64,000 nt of DNA, taken from NCBI GenBank assembly GCA_002726205.1, contig PBSL01000014.1, forward strand, positions 58,920-122,919, given 5' to 3'. Position 1 is the stretch's first letter; the number at the start of each line of letters is the position of its first letter. The DNA comes from Planctomycetaceae bacterium. GTDB taxonomy: Bacteria > Planctomycetota > Planctomycetia > Planctomycetales > Planctomycetaceae. The notes under the pieces are model-generated. The model had not been told where the DNA came from and ran no database searches. It worked only from the letters and a program-made list of their open reading frames with translations. The position numbers and the translations under genes were made by a program. This document shows positions 33,728 to 42,999 of the stretch, piece by piece.

Positions 33728-36169
33728 TCATTCGACGATCTTCAGTTGCAGGAAGTGGCTGCCGTGAAACAGAGCCTCGTCCTCGAGTACCCCGACGGCA
33801 TACAGTCGCAGGAAAGGCTGCTGACCCAGGAGGGCGTCGTCATTGGCAATGATCTGGATCGAGCCGGTTTCGGTCTGGCCGACGGAGGTGACTCCTCGAC
33901 CTCGTAGACCACGCACCTTGGTCACGTGACCGGGGGCCGCCAGTTCGGTGTGGATCTTGTTGATGAAGCCGTTGGCGCGACGAACCGAGTACTTGATCTG
34001 AACGATCTGGCCGCGTTTGATCGTCTTCGGGTTGTAGGGGTCCAGTGCGACGTGGAACATCGGCGGGTGCACGTCAAAAACCACCGGGTTACTGAAAACG
34101 GCAACGGATTCCGTCTTCTTGCCGTCGGCGGTTGGGACGGTGGTGGTCGCTTTCACTCCCAGGGTGTAACGGCCCAACGGCAGGCCGGCCGGCAGGTAGA
34201 AGCTGATGTGCCCCTTGGTCTTTGCTGCGGGGATGGTCGTCGTCTGGTTGGCGATGCTTGCGGGAACCCCAACACCGATCAGCTGGACGTCGGCCAGGTG
34301 CGACGGGTCCTTGCGCTCCACCTCGATGGCGACATCCAGGACACAGCCCGGGGCGTGCCGCACCTTGAGTTCCCCATAAAGGTGATGGATACGGGTTTGG
34401 TGGCCGTCTGCGGTGATCCGCAGGGGAGCCGAACCGGCGATTCCCAGCGGTATCTGCTGCGAGAGGCGTGACCAACCGTTGGGTCGGCCGCCTCGCACCA
34501 CCGTTGTGGCTCTGACCGGTCGCCGTGTCGTTCCGCTGGCAGATGTCGACAGGGTGATCGATCCAGCGAAGGGATCAGCACCGTTGGCAGCACTGAGTAC
34601 AAGTTGGCCACGTGACACGCCGGGGCCGAGAAAGACGTCGGGACAATCGACACCGATGGGAAGGTTCTCGGCGAAGATCCGGACCGCGCCGTTACACCCA
34701 CGGCGTCGAAACGCCACGACATCGAGTACGGTTCTCCCACCACGCTCGACATTGATACCCATCGGGCCCGCGCTGGTTGGTACGATCGCGACGTCGACGA
34801 CGGGGACTTCCCTTTGCAGCGAGAGACGGTAAATCCGTCGAGGATCCGGGTGAACACTGCTTGTCCGGTTGCGGATCACCACCAGGAAGCGGCCGTCGGC
34901 TGGTGCAACAAATCGCCCGGTCGGATCGGCGTGCCGCGTGGGCAGTGCCAGGCCGCCGAGGTTTCGCGGGTCCTGGCGACAGCGAAAGAGCTCGGACCGG
35001 CCGGTCGAGTCCATGACCGACACCGCCAGGTCGACCGGCGCACCGATCCGCTCACCAAAGGCCTCCAGGTAGATCACCTCGCCCTGCCGGGCATCAAAGG
35101 CAAACCAGTCGCGTTCGTCGGGTTCGCTCAACTGACCGCTGACCTCACAGGGGATCACCAGTGAGTGGGCGGATTTCGGGAGTCGGTTGTCGAGAGCACC
35201 AACGATTACCGGAGTGTCGGTGACACCGATCAGCACTGGTGCATGTGCCCCGGGCAACTGCCAGGCCAGTCCATCGACGGGAGTCTGCGACGGTGCAAGT
35301 CGCAGTGGCAGTGGCCACGACACACGGGCCTGCCCGGCGGGGATCTCGACCTCCACACTGTCCAACCCCGGGGCGGCGACACGGTTGGCCAGGTTCCAGC
35401 CATACAACCGCAGGCGGGACTTCCGGCCCTGCCGGATGACCGCAGGAACGGCAAAGGCCACTCGCGGTCCGGTGTCGATGTCGAGGCGATAGATGTGGTT
35501 GGCTCCGCCGGTATAGGTCAGGTCGTGAAGTCGGACGACGTACTCGCCATCCCGGGTGATCGGGAAGTCGATCAGCGGGTCGATACCGAAATACCCACGG
35601 CTGACCTTCAGCAAGCGGCCCTTCGCGTCGAACAACTGCAGGATCGGATGCAGCAGCGACCCGATCCGCTCTGCCCAGCATTCGATGACAACGCGTTGCC
35701 CCGTCTTGGCAGAAAAGCGGAAACAATCCTGATCACCGGCCTCACCGAGTCGGCCATTGAGTACCGCGTTAAGCGGGACGGGCTGGGGTTTTGCCAGGGT
35801 GTTGTTCGGATCGACCTCGGAAAGTTCTCTGCGATTACCCACCTGGAACAGTCGCGGTGAACTCAACCCATTCCTGCCGGCCACTCGCAGGTCATAAAGT
35901 CCGGGCGGTGTGCTGTTGGGGATCGTGATCCGGTACCGACCGTCCTTGGCATTGTCGATCGCTTCTGTCTCGACACCGGGCGCGGTGCAGTCAAGCCTGG
36001 CGGGTCCTTCGAGTCCACTACCGGTGACGGTCACCTCGAGAGAGGTTCCGAGTTGACCACCGGCCGGTGTGACGGTCGTGATCACGGGATTGGCAGCCGC
36101 CACGACTGTTGACGGGCAAGCCGTGGCCAGGGTCAGCAACAGCACGCAGGAGACGGAAAAACGGAGCAT
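33728..36169 (-). CDS. Exported TIG/IPT and PPC-domain protein
   Basis: 813 aa. The signal peptide (about 1-25) is followed by an IPT/TIG-like Ig domain (ITTVTPAGGQLGTSLEVTVT, residues 30-110). Three PPC-like beta sandwiches follow (GEAGDQDCFRFSAKTGQRVV; EPDERDWFAFDARQGEVIYL; DGRFLVVIRNRTSSVHPDPRR). The C-terminal half is beta-rich and includes GVKATTTVPTADGKKTESVA and RRANGFINKIHTELAAPGHV. It is organised like the PPC protein at 30153 but stands alone, convergent with the peptidase gene (32 bp between stops). It is probably a cell-surface or periplasmic scaffold; no active site is visible. Confidence 0.9.
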   Translation of the reverse strand: MLRFSVSCVLLLTLATACPSTVVAAANPVITTVTPAGGQLGTSLEVTVTGSGLEGPARLDCTAPGVETEAIDNAKDGRYRITIPNSTPPGLYDLRVAGRNGLSSPRLFQVGNRRELSEVDPNNTLAKPQPVPLNAVLNGRLGEAGDQDCFRFSAKTGQRVVIECWAERIGSLLHPILQLFDAKGRLLKVSRGYFGIDPLIDFPITRDGEYVVRLHDLTYTGGANHIYRLDIDTGPRVAFAVPAVIRQGRKSRLRLYGWNLANRVAAPGLDSVEVEIPAGQARVSWPLPLRLAPSQTPVDGLAWQLPGAHAPVLIGVTDTPVIVGALDNRLPKSAHSLVIPCEVSGQLSEPDERDWFAFDARQGEVIYLEAFGERIGAPVDLAVSVMDSTGRSELFRCRQDPRNLGGLALPTRHADPTGRFVAPADGRFLVVIRNRTSSVHPDPRRIYRLSLQREVPVVDVAIVPTSAGPMGINVERGGRTVLDVVAFRRRGCNGAVRIFAENLPIGVDCPDVFLGPGVSRGQLVLSAANGADPFAGSITLSTSASGTTRRPVRATTVVRGGRPNGWSRLSQQIPLGIAGSAPLRITADGHQTRIHHLYGELKVRHAPGCVLDVAIEVERKDPSHLADVQLIGVGVPASIANQTTTIPAAKTKGHISFYLPAGLPLGRYTLGVKATTTVPTADGKKTESVAVFSNPVVFDVHPPMFHVALDPYNPKTIKRGQIVQIKYSVRRANGFINKIHTELAAPGHVTKVRGLRGRGVTSVGQTETGSIQIIANDDALLGQQPFLRLYAVGVLEDEALFHGSHFLQLKIVE

Positions 36170-36283
36170 GATGATCGGGATCCCCGCGAGGCATTCGTTG
36201 ACTCTAGTCTAACCCCCAATGTCGGGGTGGCTCAATTGCGCTCGGTCAACTGGTATTGCCGAAAGGCAGGTGTCCGACGGCGA

Positions 36284-36955
36284 TCAGGGGCAAAAGGACA
36301 GCGTGGTGTCGTGACCCTCGGCGAGGGCCTGGAGATGTTCGTCGAGATTCATCATGTCGGTCAGGCTGCGTCCGGCAGCCATCTGGTCGACCAGTTGTCG
36401 TTCGGTGTCCTGGATCCTTTCGGCGACCGGCAGCAGTTCAGCCATCAGCGAGGCCGATGCGATCACGATGCCGTCGTCGTCACCAAAGACGATGTCGCCG
36501 GGATGGACCGTGACGCCTCCACAGTGGACCGGGATGCCTGTTTCTCCCAGGGTCGTGGTCGAACCGGCCCGGCAATGAACACTTCTGGCGTAGTAGGGTA
36601 AACCCAGTGTCCTGACGACGGCCGTGTCTCGACAGGGGCCGTCGTTGATGATGCCGGCCAGTCCTTTTCGCAGGGCCTCGGTCGGAAACAGACTTCCAGA
36701 AACGGCGAGATCGGAGTTCTGCGAGTCGATCACGAGCACGTCTCCGGTCTTGGCTTGCTGCAATCCGTGGAGTACGGCGAGGAAATCGTTGTGGCAACGC
36801 ACCGTGTGGGCACGACCGACCATCTTCAATCCGGTCACCAGGGGACGTATCGACGGATCGACGATTCCCAGGCCCAGCGAGAGTGATTTTTCGGCGTCAC
36901 AGATGGCCGGAGTATCGAGGGGGGCGAGTCGTGCGAGCAGTGATTCAGGTTCCAT
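36284..36955 (-). CDS. RraA / HMG-CHA aldolase-like protein
   Basis: 223 aa, no signal peptide. The RraA-like fold is shown by AHTVRCHNDFLAVLHGL, AKTGDVLVIDSQNS, KGLAGIINDGPCRDTAVV (the Arg-Asp pair that binds substrate carboxylate and metal in 4-hydroxy-4-methyl-2-oxoglutarate aldolases) and VHPGDIVFGDDDGIVIAS. Such proteins act either as divalent-metal class II pyruvate aldolases or as RNase E regulators; sequence alone does not separate the two, though isolated planctomycete copies are usually thought to be aldolases or oxaloacetate decarboxylases. It diverges from the DUF1501 gene at 37100. Confidence 0.9.
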   Translation of the reverse strand: MEPESLLARLAPLDTPAICDAEKSLSLGLGIVDPSIRPLVTGLKMVGRAHTVRCHNDFLAVLHGLQQAKTGDVLVIDSQNSDLAVSGSLFPTEALRKGLAGIINDGPCRDTAVVRTLGLPYYARSVHCRAGSTTTLGETGIPVHCGGVTVHPGDIVFGDDDGIVIASASLMAELLPVAERIQDTERQLVDQMAAGRSLTDMMNLDEHLQALAEGHDTTLSFCP

Positions 36956-37099
36956 GTGTTGACTCCTGTTTTGTCAGCCGGCGGCGACTGTTGATGGAAA
37001 GGTCCGAGATGACTCTTCGATGTCGACACGATCGGGAATGGCGTTGCCGATGACCCGAGTGTGCCGATAGGATGCCGGGGGGGCAATTGGGGTATCTTG

Positions 37100-38557
37100 A
37101 TGCTGCAGATTCTCGGTCGATCGCAACGCGTCTGCAATGGCCTGAGCCGCCGGCAATTGCTGGAGGTGGGTGGGGCCGGGTTGTTGGGTGTGGGAGCGGA
37201 AAACTGGACGGCTGCTGAGGCGGCCGGTGCCAATCGCCTGGAGCCTCGGGCCAAGGCAGTGATCTTCCTGTATCTCTTCGGAGGTCCCAGCCAGCTTGAG
37301 ACGTTTGACATGAAGCCCGAGGCGGCGAGTACGGTCCGCGGGCCTTTCGGAGCAATCTCGGCACGGACCCCGGAAATGCGAATCTGCGAGCACCTGCCCG
37401 GACTGGCACAACGCTCGGATCGGTTCTGTGTCATTCGCACGGTCAATCACACCCAGAACGACCACAACGCGGCGCACATCATCCAGACGGGGCGGCCGAT
37501 GCCGCCGGCCGAACGTGGCCCTGCCCGGGTCAATGCCGCGCCGAACGACTGGCCGGCGATGGGGTCGGTTGTCGAATATCTCGACCGTCGCCACGGGCAA
37601 CCACGATCGGTTCCCGGTTACGTGTATCTCCCAAACCGTCATGGCGAGATCCAGCTGGGGGGCCGCTACGATCGACTGGGGCAATATGCCGGCTGGTTGG
37701 GTCCGGAATATAACGCGTTGTCGACCCGAATCCGCAAGCGGGCGCACCTGGACAATCCGTATTTCCGGGATTGCACGGAAAAGGAACTTCAGTTCCAGTT
37801 TCGCGGACTGGAACTTGCCGGGGGCGTCACGCTGGATCGATTGAATCGTCGACAGGGCCTGTTGGCTCAATTCGAATCGCAAAGAAAGGCACTCGAACGT
37901 TCGATGCCGATTGCTGCCTACGACGGCCAGAGGCAGGCGGCGCTGGACATGGTGAGTTCCGACACGCTACGGACGGCCCTGGACATCCGCCGCGAGTCAC
38001 CTCGGCTCCGCGACCGCTACGGGCGCCACCTGTTTGGGCAATCACTGATCGTGGCACGGCGGATGGTCGAAACCGGTTCGCGGTTCGTGACAGTTGTCTG
38101 GGACATGCCCGATGGCGCCCCCTCGGGATGGGATTCCCATGAAGGCATGACCAAGAGTCTGCGCGACCACCTGCTGCCGGGACTGGACCAGGGGGTTTCG
38201 GCACTGCTTGACGACATGGGGGATCGCGGTCTGTTGGACGAGACCCTGGTCGTGTGCCTGGGCGAGATCGGCCGTACGCCGAAGTTCGAGAACCGGGGCA
38301 GTGCCGATGGGCGTGATCACTGGAGCTTTTGCTTTCCCGCCCTGTTGGCCGGCGCCGGGGTCAGCGGTGGCAGGGTTCATGGCCGTTCGGACCGCGCGGC
38401 CGGTTATCCGCTTGATCACCCCGTCAGCCCCGCGGACCTTTCGGCGACGATCTTCGAATCCCTGGGCATTGATCCGCATTCCAAGATCAATGACAAACAG
38501 GGTCGACCCGCGGCGCTGGTCGAGGGGGGCCGGGTCCTCGACGAACTCTATGCCTGA
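37100..38557 (+). CDS. DUF1501 family exported protein (unpaired)
   Basis: 485 aa from the ATG at 37100, which sets the signal SRRQLLEVGGAGLLGVGA near the N-terminus; an upstream ATG at 37061 is in frame but adds 13 unlikely residues. The body has FLYLFGGPSQLETFDMKP, NHTQNDHNAAHIIQTGRPMP, RDRYGRHLFGQSLIVARRMV and CLGEIGRTPKFENRGSADGRD. The sequence is clearly closest to the DUF1501 at 2397 (same FGGPSQLETFDMKP and RYGRHLFGQS blocks). No cytochrome/DUF1549 gene adjoins it. It converges with the sugar isomerase gene across 120 bp in which I see no gene. Confidence 0.93.
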   Translation: MLQILGRSQRVCNGLSRRQLLEVGGAGLLGVGAENWTAAEAAGANRLEPRAKAVIFLYLFGGPSQLETFDMKPEAASTVRGPFGAISARTPEMRICEHLPGLAQRSDRFCVIRTVNHTQNDHNAAHIIQTGRPMPPAERGPARVNAAPNDWPAMGSVVEYLDRRHGQPRSVPGYVYLPNRHGEIQLGGRYDRLGQYAGWLGPEYNALSTRIRKRAHLDNPYFRDCTEKELQFQFRGLELAGGVTLDRLNRRQGLLAQFESQRKALERSMPIAAYDGQRQAALDMVSSDTLRTALDIRRESPRLRDRYGRHLFGQSLIVARRMVETGSRFVTVVWDMPDGAPSGWDSHEGMTKSLRDHLLPGLDQGVSALLDDMGDRGLLDETLVVCLGEIGRTPKFENRGSADGRDHWSFCFPALLAGAGVSGGRVHGRSDRAAGYPLDHPVSPADLSATIFESLGIDPHSKINDKQGRPAALVEGGRVLDELYA

Positions 38558-38677
38558 GCCCGCGACCGCCGTCGTTTTCGGGCCTCGCTGGCAATTCAAC
38601 GGTTCGGGTGATTGGCTGGCCTGCTGGCGAGTGTGGCCGACGAGGTCTCGGAGGACTCTTGGCGCTGCTGCTGACCT

Positions 38678-39616
38678 TCACGAGTCGAGTTGGCCAAGAC
38701 ACTCGCGGAGGTGTGTGTGGCTTTGCCGGAGTGCGTCGAGGCGGGACTGGTTTGATGTCTCGAACTCTCGATCCTCGACTTCCACACACACCGGCCCGCG
38801 GTATCCGGTGTCGGCCAACGCCTGGAAAAAAACGCGCCAGTTGATGCTGCCGCGACCGGGAAGCCTGGGCGTGTGGAACTCCAACGGCGTGGCAAGGATT
38901 CCGACCGCGTCCAGTCGTTGGCGGTCGATCGACACGTCCTTGGCGTGAACGTGGACCAGGCGGTCGGCGAACTCGTCCAGCGGAGCGATCGGGTCCATCT
39001 GCTGCCAGACGAGGTGAGAGGGGTCGTAGTTGAGGCCGAGGGTCGTGCCGGGCAGGTCGGTGAACAATCGTCGCCAGACGGCCGGGCTGACTGCGAGGTT
39101 GTGTCCGCCGGGCCATTCATCGGCAGTGAAGAGCATGGGGCAATTCTCAATACCAATCCGGATCCCGTGCGCGGTTGCCCATTCAACGATCGGACCCCAT
39201 GTGTCCAGACATCGACTCCAGTTGTCGTCGATCGACAGTGACGGGTCACGGCCGATGAAGGTGTTCATGATCGGGACACCGAGTTGGGCGCAGGCCGAGA
39301 TCACACGACGGATGTGCTCGACAGCGGCCCGGGCCTGGTCGCGGTCGGCCGCGAGTGGATTGGGATAATAACCCAGGCCACTGATCGTCACGCCGGAATT
39401 CTCGATGCGGCTCGCCAGGTCCTGACACGCAGCCCCGTCGATCGCGACGACGTCGATGTGAGTGACACCGGCATACCGCCGGTCGGCCTTGCCGGCCGGC
39501 CAGCACATGAGCTCGACGCACTCGAAGTTCAACCTCGACGCCGTCTGCAAAACCTCGTCCAACGATGCATCGGGCAGGATGGCACTGACAAAGCCCAGTG
39601 GAAACGGAGGGGTCAT
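38678..39616 (-). CDS. Sugar-phosphate isomerase/epimerase (AP endonuclease 2-type TIM barrel)
   Basis: 312 aa from the ATG at 39616 (MTPPFPLGFVSAILPD); the frame is open far upstream but that part overlaps the neighbouring divergent gene. The xylose-isomerase-like TIM barrel is seen in FECVELMCWPAG, VTISGLGYYPNPLA, IRIGIENCPM (metal Glu), LGLNYDPSHLVWQQMDP (Asp-x2-His), RLVHVHAKDVSID and GPVCVEVEDREFE (final Glu). These supply the metal ligands of IolE/IolI- and epimerase-type enzymes. It is probably a cytoplasmic keto-sugar isomerase or epimerase. It diverges from the propeller protein at 39713 with 96 bp between starts. Confidence 0.93.
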   Translation of the reverse strand: MTPPFPLGFVSAILPDASLDEVLQTASRLNFECVELMCWPAGKADRRYAGVTHIDVVAIDGAACQDLASRIENSGVTISGLGYYPNPLAADRDQARAAVEHIRRVISACAQLGVPIMNTFIGRDPSLSIDDNWSRCLDTWGPIVEWATAHGIRIGIENCPMLFTADEWPGGHNLAVSPAVWRRLFTDLPGTTLGLNYDPSHLVWQQMDPIAPLDEFADRLVHVHAKDVSIDRQRLDAVGILATPLEFHTPRLPGRGSINWRVFFQALADTGYRGPVCVEVEDREFETSNQSRLDALRQSHTHLRECLGQLDS

Positions 39617-39712
39617 GGCCTGGTCAATCCTGGTGCTGTCATCGTCGAGTGAATTGCCTTCCGACGCGCGTCGTGGTGAGATGTTTGCGATCGACTTCCC
39701 GGAGGACTCCTG

Positions 39713-41152
39713 ATGCGTTGGATGGTGTGGGCAATCGTTTGTGGGACGGCCTGGGCCGGCGGACAGGCCCAGGCCGGGGAGTTCGCGGTACCAACTGGGC
39801 AGCGGCAGTTGTTTCTTGATGACCACGGTATCGAGAAGATCAAGAATCTGAAACGCACGATGCATCGGCCACGGAAGCTGGGTGCGGTGATTCGTTCGCG
39901 GTACATCGCGACCAAGGAACAATCGATTCAAACGCGAAGCGGTCCGCAGTGGGACGCGAAGCGGGGTGTTTACCGGATCTGGTTGATTTCGGCGGATTGT
40001 TACGAGAGCCGGGATGGCCTGCACTGGGTGCCGACGGCTCGAAAGCCCAACCAGGCGGTAATCAGCGCCGTTATCGATCCCGACGATCCGGATCCCGCTC
40101 GCCGTTACAAGGGCCTGGTCTCAGGCGGAGGGGTTCGCAAGCCGGTCGTCAGTTCCGACGGACTGGACTGGAAGTTCCTGGATGTGCCGCCGATTCCGTC
40201 GCAGGACGAGTCGAACTTGAGCTATGACGAGATCACCCGGACCTTCATCGCCACGGTCAAGCACAGCGGGCCCTTTGGGCGGACGGTGTGGCTGTCGACG
40301 AGCAAGGATTTCCGGGCCTGGACCAAGCCGGAACTGATTTTTCATCCCGACGACCGCGACCAGGAACGGGCCAAGGAGGTCATCGAGTGGCGGTTGGCCA
40401 ACAAGTCGCTGCAACCGATGTTCCAGAACCATCCGGAGGTCTACAACGTCCAGGTCTACAACATGGGAGCCTTTCGATACGAGGGGCTGTACGTCGGCAT
40501 GCCGGCGATGTTCCATTCGACCGGCCGGATTCCCAATTACCCCAATACCGACGGATTTCATGTGATCCAGCTGGTGTGCAGTCGCGACCTGAAGACGTGG
40601 CGGCGACTGGGTGAACGCGAGATCTTTATTGGGCCGTCGCCATTGGGTGCTGGTGCCTTCGACCTGACACAGATCCTGCCCCCTTCGCGGCCGATCATCC
40701 GGGGCAACGAGTTGTGGTTCTACTACACGGGACTCAAGTACCGGGGCAATTACCGATTTGAAGGCAAGTATCCCAAGGGAAAACTGGTTCGACTGCCCGG
40801 CTTCGAGGGGCCCACCGGCGCGATTTGCCTGGCCGTGTTGCGGCGGGACGGGTTCGTTTCGCTGGACTCGGGGCCGACCACCGGCCACCTGCAGACACAG
40901 GCCTTCCAGATGCCGACGGGAAGGCTCCACGTCAACGCCAGCCTGAAGCAGAAAGGGCAACTGGTGGTCGAGGCAATTGATGCCAAGGGCCAAGTGATCG
41001 CCACCTCCGCGGCGATCACCGGTGACCAGCCGTCGGTCGCCGTGGCGTGGAAGACACCCGGTAAGCCCGACCTGGCCGGAAAGCGGGTCGCCCTGCGATT
41101 CCGGGTCAACCGGGGCAGCCTGTATTCGTACTGGATTGCGGAGAAGAAGTGA
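39713..41152 (+). CDS. Exported glycosidase-like beta-propeller protein
   Basis: 479 aa. GGAGGACTCCTG precedes the ATG. The signal peptide ends near AGGQAQA. RQLFLDDHGIEKIKNLKRTM is followed by blade-like repeats with SRDGLHW, SSDGLDWKF, STSKDFRAWTKPELIF and CSRDLKTWRRLGEREIF, the S-x-D-x-x-x-W pattern of GH32/43/130-related five-bladed propellers. A C-terminal beta sandwich (VNASLKQKGQLVVEAID) resembles the module in GH32-like proteins. No family-defining catalytic acids could be assigned by eye. The gene at 59976 encodes a protein with the same layout. Likely role: binding or cleaving a polysaccharide outside the cytoplasm. Confidence 0.88.
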   Translation: MRWMVWAIVCGTAWAGGQAQAGEFAVPTGQRQLFLDDHGIEKIKNLKRTMHRPRKLGAVIRSRYIATKEQSIQTRSGPQWDAKRGVYRIWLISADCYESRDGLHWVPTARKPNQAVISAVIDPDDPDPARRYKGLVSGGGVRKPVVSSDGLDWKFLDVPPIPSQDESNLSYDEITRTFIATVKHSGPFGRTVWLSTSKDFRAWTKPELIFHPDDRDQERAKEVIEWRLANKSLQPMFQNHPEVYNVQVYNMGAFRYEGLYVGMPAMFHSTGRIPNYPNTDGFHVIQLVCSRDLKTWRRLGEREIFIGPSPLGAGAFDLTQILPPSRPIIRGNELWFYYTGLKYRGNYRFEGKYPKGKLVRLPGFEGPTGAICLAVLRRDGFVSLDSGPTTGHLQTQAFQMPTGRLHVNASLKQKGQLVVEAIDAKGQVIATSAAITGDQPSVAVAWKTPGKPDLAGKRVALRFRVNRGSLYSYWIAEKK

Positions 41153-41195
41153 TCCGCGTTGACGGGCAGGTTGGTGCGTAGAGACTTTGTGACTA

Positions 41196-42794
41196 TCAGG
41201 CCGTGAAACGGCGAATCACGTTGGCCGTGATCTGGCCGACGGCCTGGTCAACCAGGATCGATGCCGGCCAGGTGATCGATCCCACCGAGAAGACCTCGCC
41301 CCCTGATGGCGTGTCGAAGTGCACGATGTCGGCGCCGCCGTCCCCGGGGTTGATCCCCTTGGCAACAAGGTGGACGTTGTCGGGAGACTGGACCGAGATC
41401 TTGTCGGTTTCATGTCCGGATGCCCCACCGGGCACTCGCATGTGGAGGCTGTTGGTACCGAACGTGTCGCCGTTGGAGAGGCCGGTGCCGTCGAGTGTCC
41501 AGTGGTCGGCATCGATTACCCGGTAAGGCGCGGCGGTCATGATTCCGGAGTTGGAGAAAACCACGCCCAGCAGGTTTGCTTCCGATTCCACCCGCTTGTC
41601 GAACCGGCTTTCGAGTTCGCCACCATCATCCTTGAGTTGGGTCTCGGAGTGGCTCCAATCAGTGTTGTGGTAGACGATGCGATGTTCGTCGAGGAACTCG
41701 ACTTCGCAGTTGATCCCGTTGCCGCCCAGGTACATCAACCGCCCGCCACGCTCGAAGACCCACTCCTTGACCCGAAAATACATCTCACGGGACCAGTACT
41801 CGGGATGCGTGCTGATGATCAGCACCTTGTAGTTGTCCAACTCGACCTGGTCGAAGTGCAGTTGGGTTTCGCTGTAGTAGTCGTAGTCAAACCCCTGCTG
41901 TTCCATCCAGCCAAGCAACCGCCATTCGGCCGAAGCGAGGTGGCAGCCCTGCCGGCCAGCGATCGGGTCAGTCAGTCCTTCCTCGAGGTCGATGTGGTTG
42001 TAAGGTTCGGGGCGGTCGAGTGTGAGTGGCGCGTACTCGTTCTTGTCATATGTGCGATGCTCGACCTGGGTGTAGCGTTTCAGCTCGAGTCGGGAATTGA
42101 CCGTCGGTGTCACGGGGAAACAGTCGGCGTGGATGTAGTTGCTGCGCCCACCGAAACTGTTGTAGGCGTTCCAGGTGAGGTCGGAGGCGAGGACAGCGAT
42201 TTGTGATTGTGGTGTCGAGGGGGCGACCACCCAGGGAAAAGAAAAGAACGAACCGGACTTGCCGTGGGCATGCAGATAATACAGGCCACTGCGGTCCGGG
42301 GCCTCGACGAACTGCGTCAGCGCCTTGCTGTGATAACCGTGCTTGTTCCATTCGATGCCCGTCTGGGTATAGTCGCCGTCGGGTGTGATCTGCATGGTTG
42401 CCCGGGGTCCGTGTTCGTCGAATGTGCCGATGCGGCGAATGAACTCCTTCTCCTGGCCATACCGCCACAGCTGCAACTCATATTCTTCGACCGCGTGCAC
42501 CCGGAACTCGGAAGTGTCGCCGCTACGGACGCACCTCGGCCACATGTAGCCGAGCAGGCAGTCCGAGAGCAGACGGAAGTGATAGGGAGTGTCGTCCGCG
42601 GCAGCCATCGTGACAATCTTCGAACCGAATCCCTCCCGTCCGAGCACCACTTCATATTCACCCGGTTCGATGTCGGCGTAAACTGCTCCGGAGATCGTCG
42701 AGCGGACCGTGACGACGGCACCGGAACGGCGAAATTCCAGGAGAACATCCGGAATGGCGACGTAGCGTTCGCTGCTGACATAACCGACGAGCAT
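41196..42794 (-). CDS. N,N-dimethylformamidase large-subunit-like protein
   Basis: 532 aa from the ATG at 42794, no signal peptide. The protein starts with an Ig/DMFase-A2-like domain (GEYEVVLGREGFGSKIV), then a segment with SGLYYLHAHGKSGSFFSFPW. The large C-terminal domain matches the dimethylformamidase beta-subunit type: LTWNAYNSFGGRSNYIHAD, WMEQQGFDYDYYSE, VLIISTHPEYWSREM and GGRLMYLGGNG. His330-Pro-Glu332 fits the H-x-E pair that, with a Tyr, binds the single ferric iron of N,N-dimethylformamidase. No small subunit gene adjoins it. The actual amide substrate is unknown. It diverges from the TolC-like gene. Confidence 0.85.
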   Translation of the reverse strand: MLVGYVSSERYVAIPDVLLEFRRSGAVVTVRSTISGAVYADIEPGEYEVVLGREGFGSKIVTMAAADDTPYHFRLLSDCLLGYMWPRCVRSGDTSEFRVHAVEEYELQLWRYGQEKEFIRRIGTFDEHGPRATMQITPDGDYTQTGIEWNKHGYHSKALTQFVEAPDRSGLYYLHAHGKSGSFFSFPWVVAPSTPQSQIAVLASDLTWNAYNSFGGRSNYIHADCFPVTPTVNSRLELKRYTQVEHRTYDKNEYAPLTLDRPEPYNHIDLEEGLTDPIAGRQGCHLASAEWRLLGWMEQQGFDYDYYSETQLHFDQVELDNYKVLIISTHPEYWSREMYFRVKEWVFERGGRLMYLGGNGINCEVEFLDEHRIVYHNTDWSHSETQLKDDGGELESRFDKRVESEANLLGVVFSNSGIMTAAPYRVIDADHWTLDGTGLSNGDTFGTNSLHMRVPGGASGHETDKISVQSPDNVHLVAKGINPGDGGADIVHFDTPSGGEVFSVGSITWPASILVDQAVGQITANVIRRFTA

Positions 42795-42999
42795 GGCTTC
42801 CCTAACTGTTTGGCAGTTGACGAGACGACAAACGGGATGGGTCGGAGGCCCATCATGTCGACACCACCGGCGCCCGTCCAGCATGTGGCAGGTCGACGTT
42901 TCTGCCGTGATGCCGTGGAAGCCTGGAGGAAGTTGGGAACTTGACGGGGCAGTGAGGATTCTGGCGATCCTGAGGGCTAAACAGGCCGATAACGATGAT

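Noticed and set aside
39617-40024. N-terminal extension of the sugar isomerase frame
   Set aside because: It overlaps the divergent propeller gene and precedes a normal TIM-barrel start; ATG 39616 gives the usual family length.
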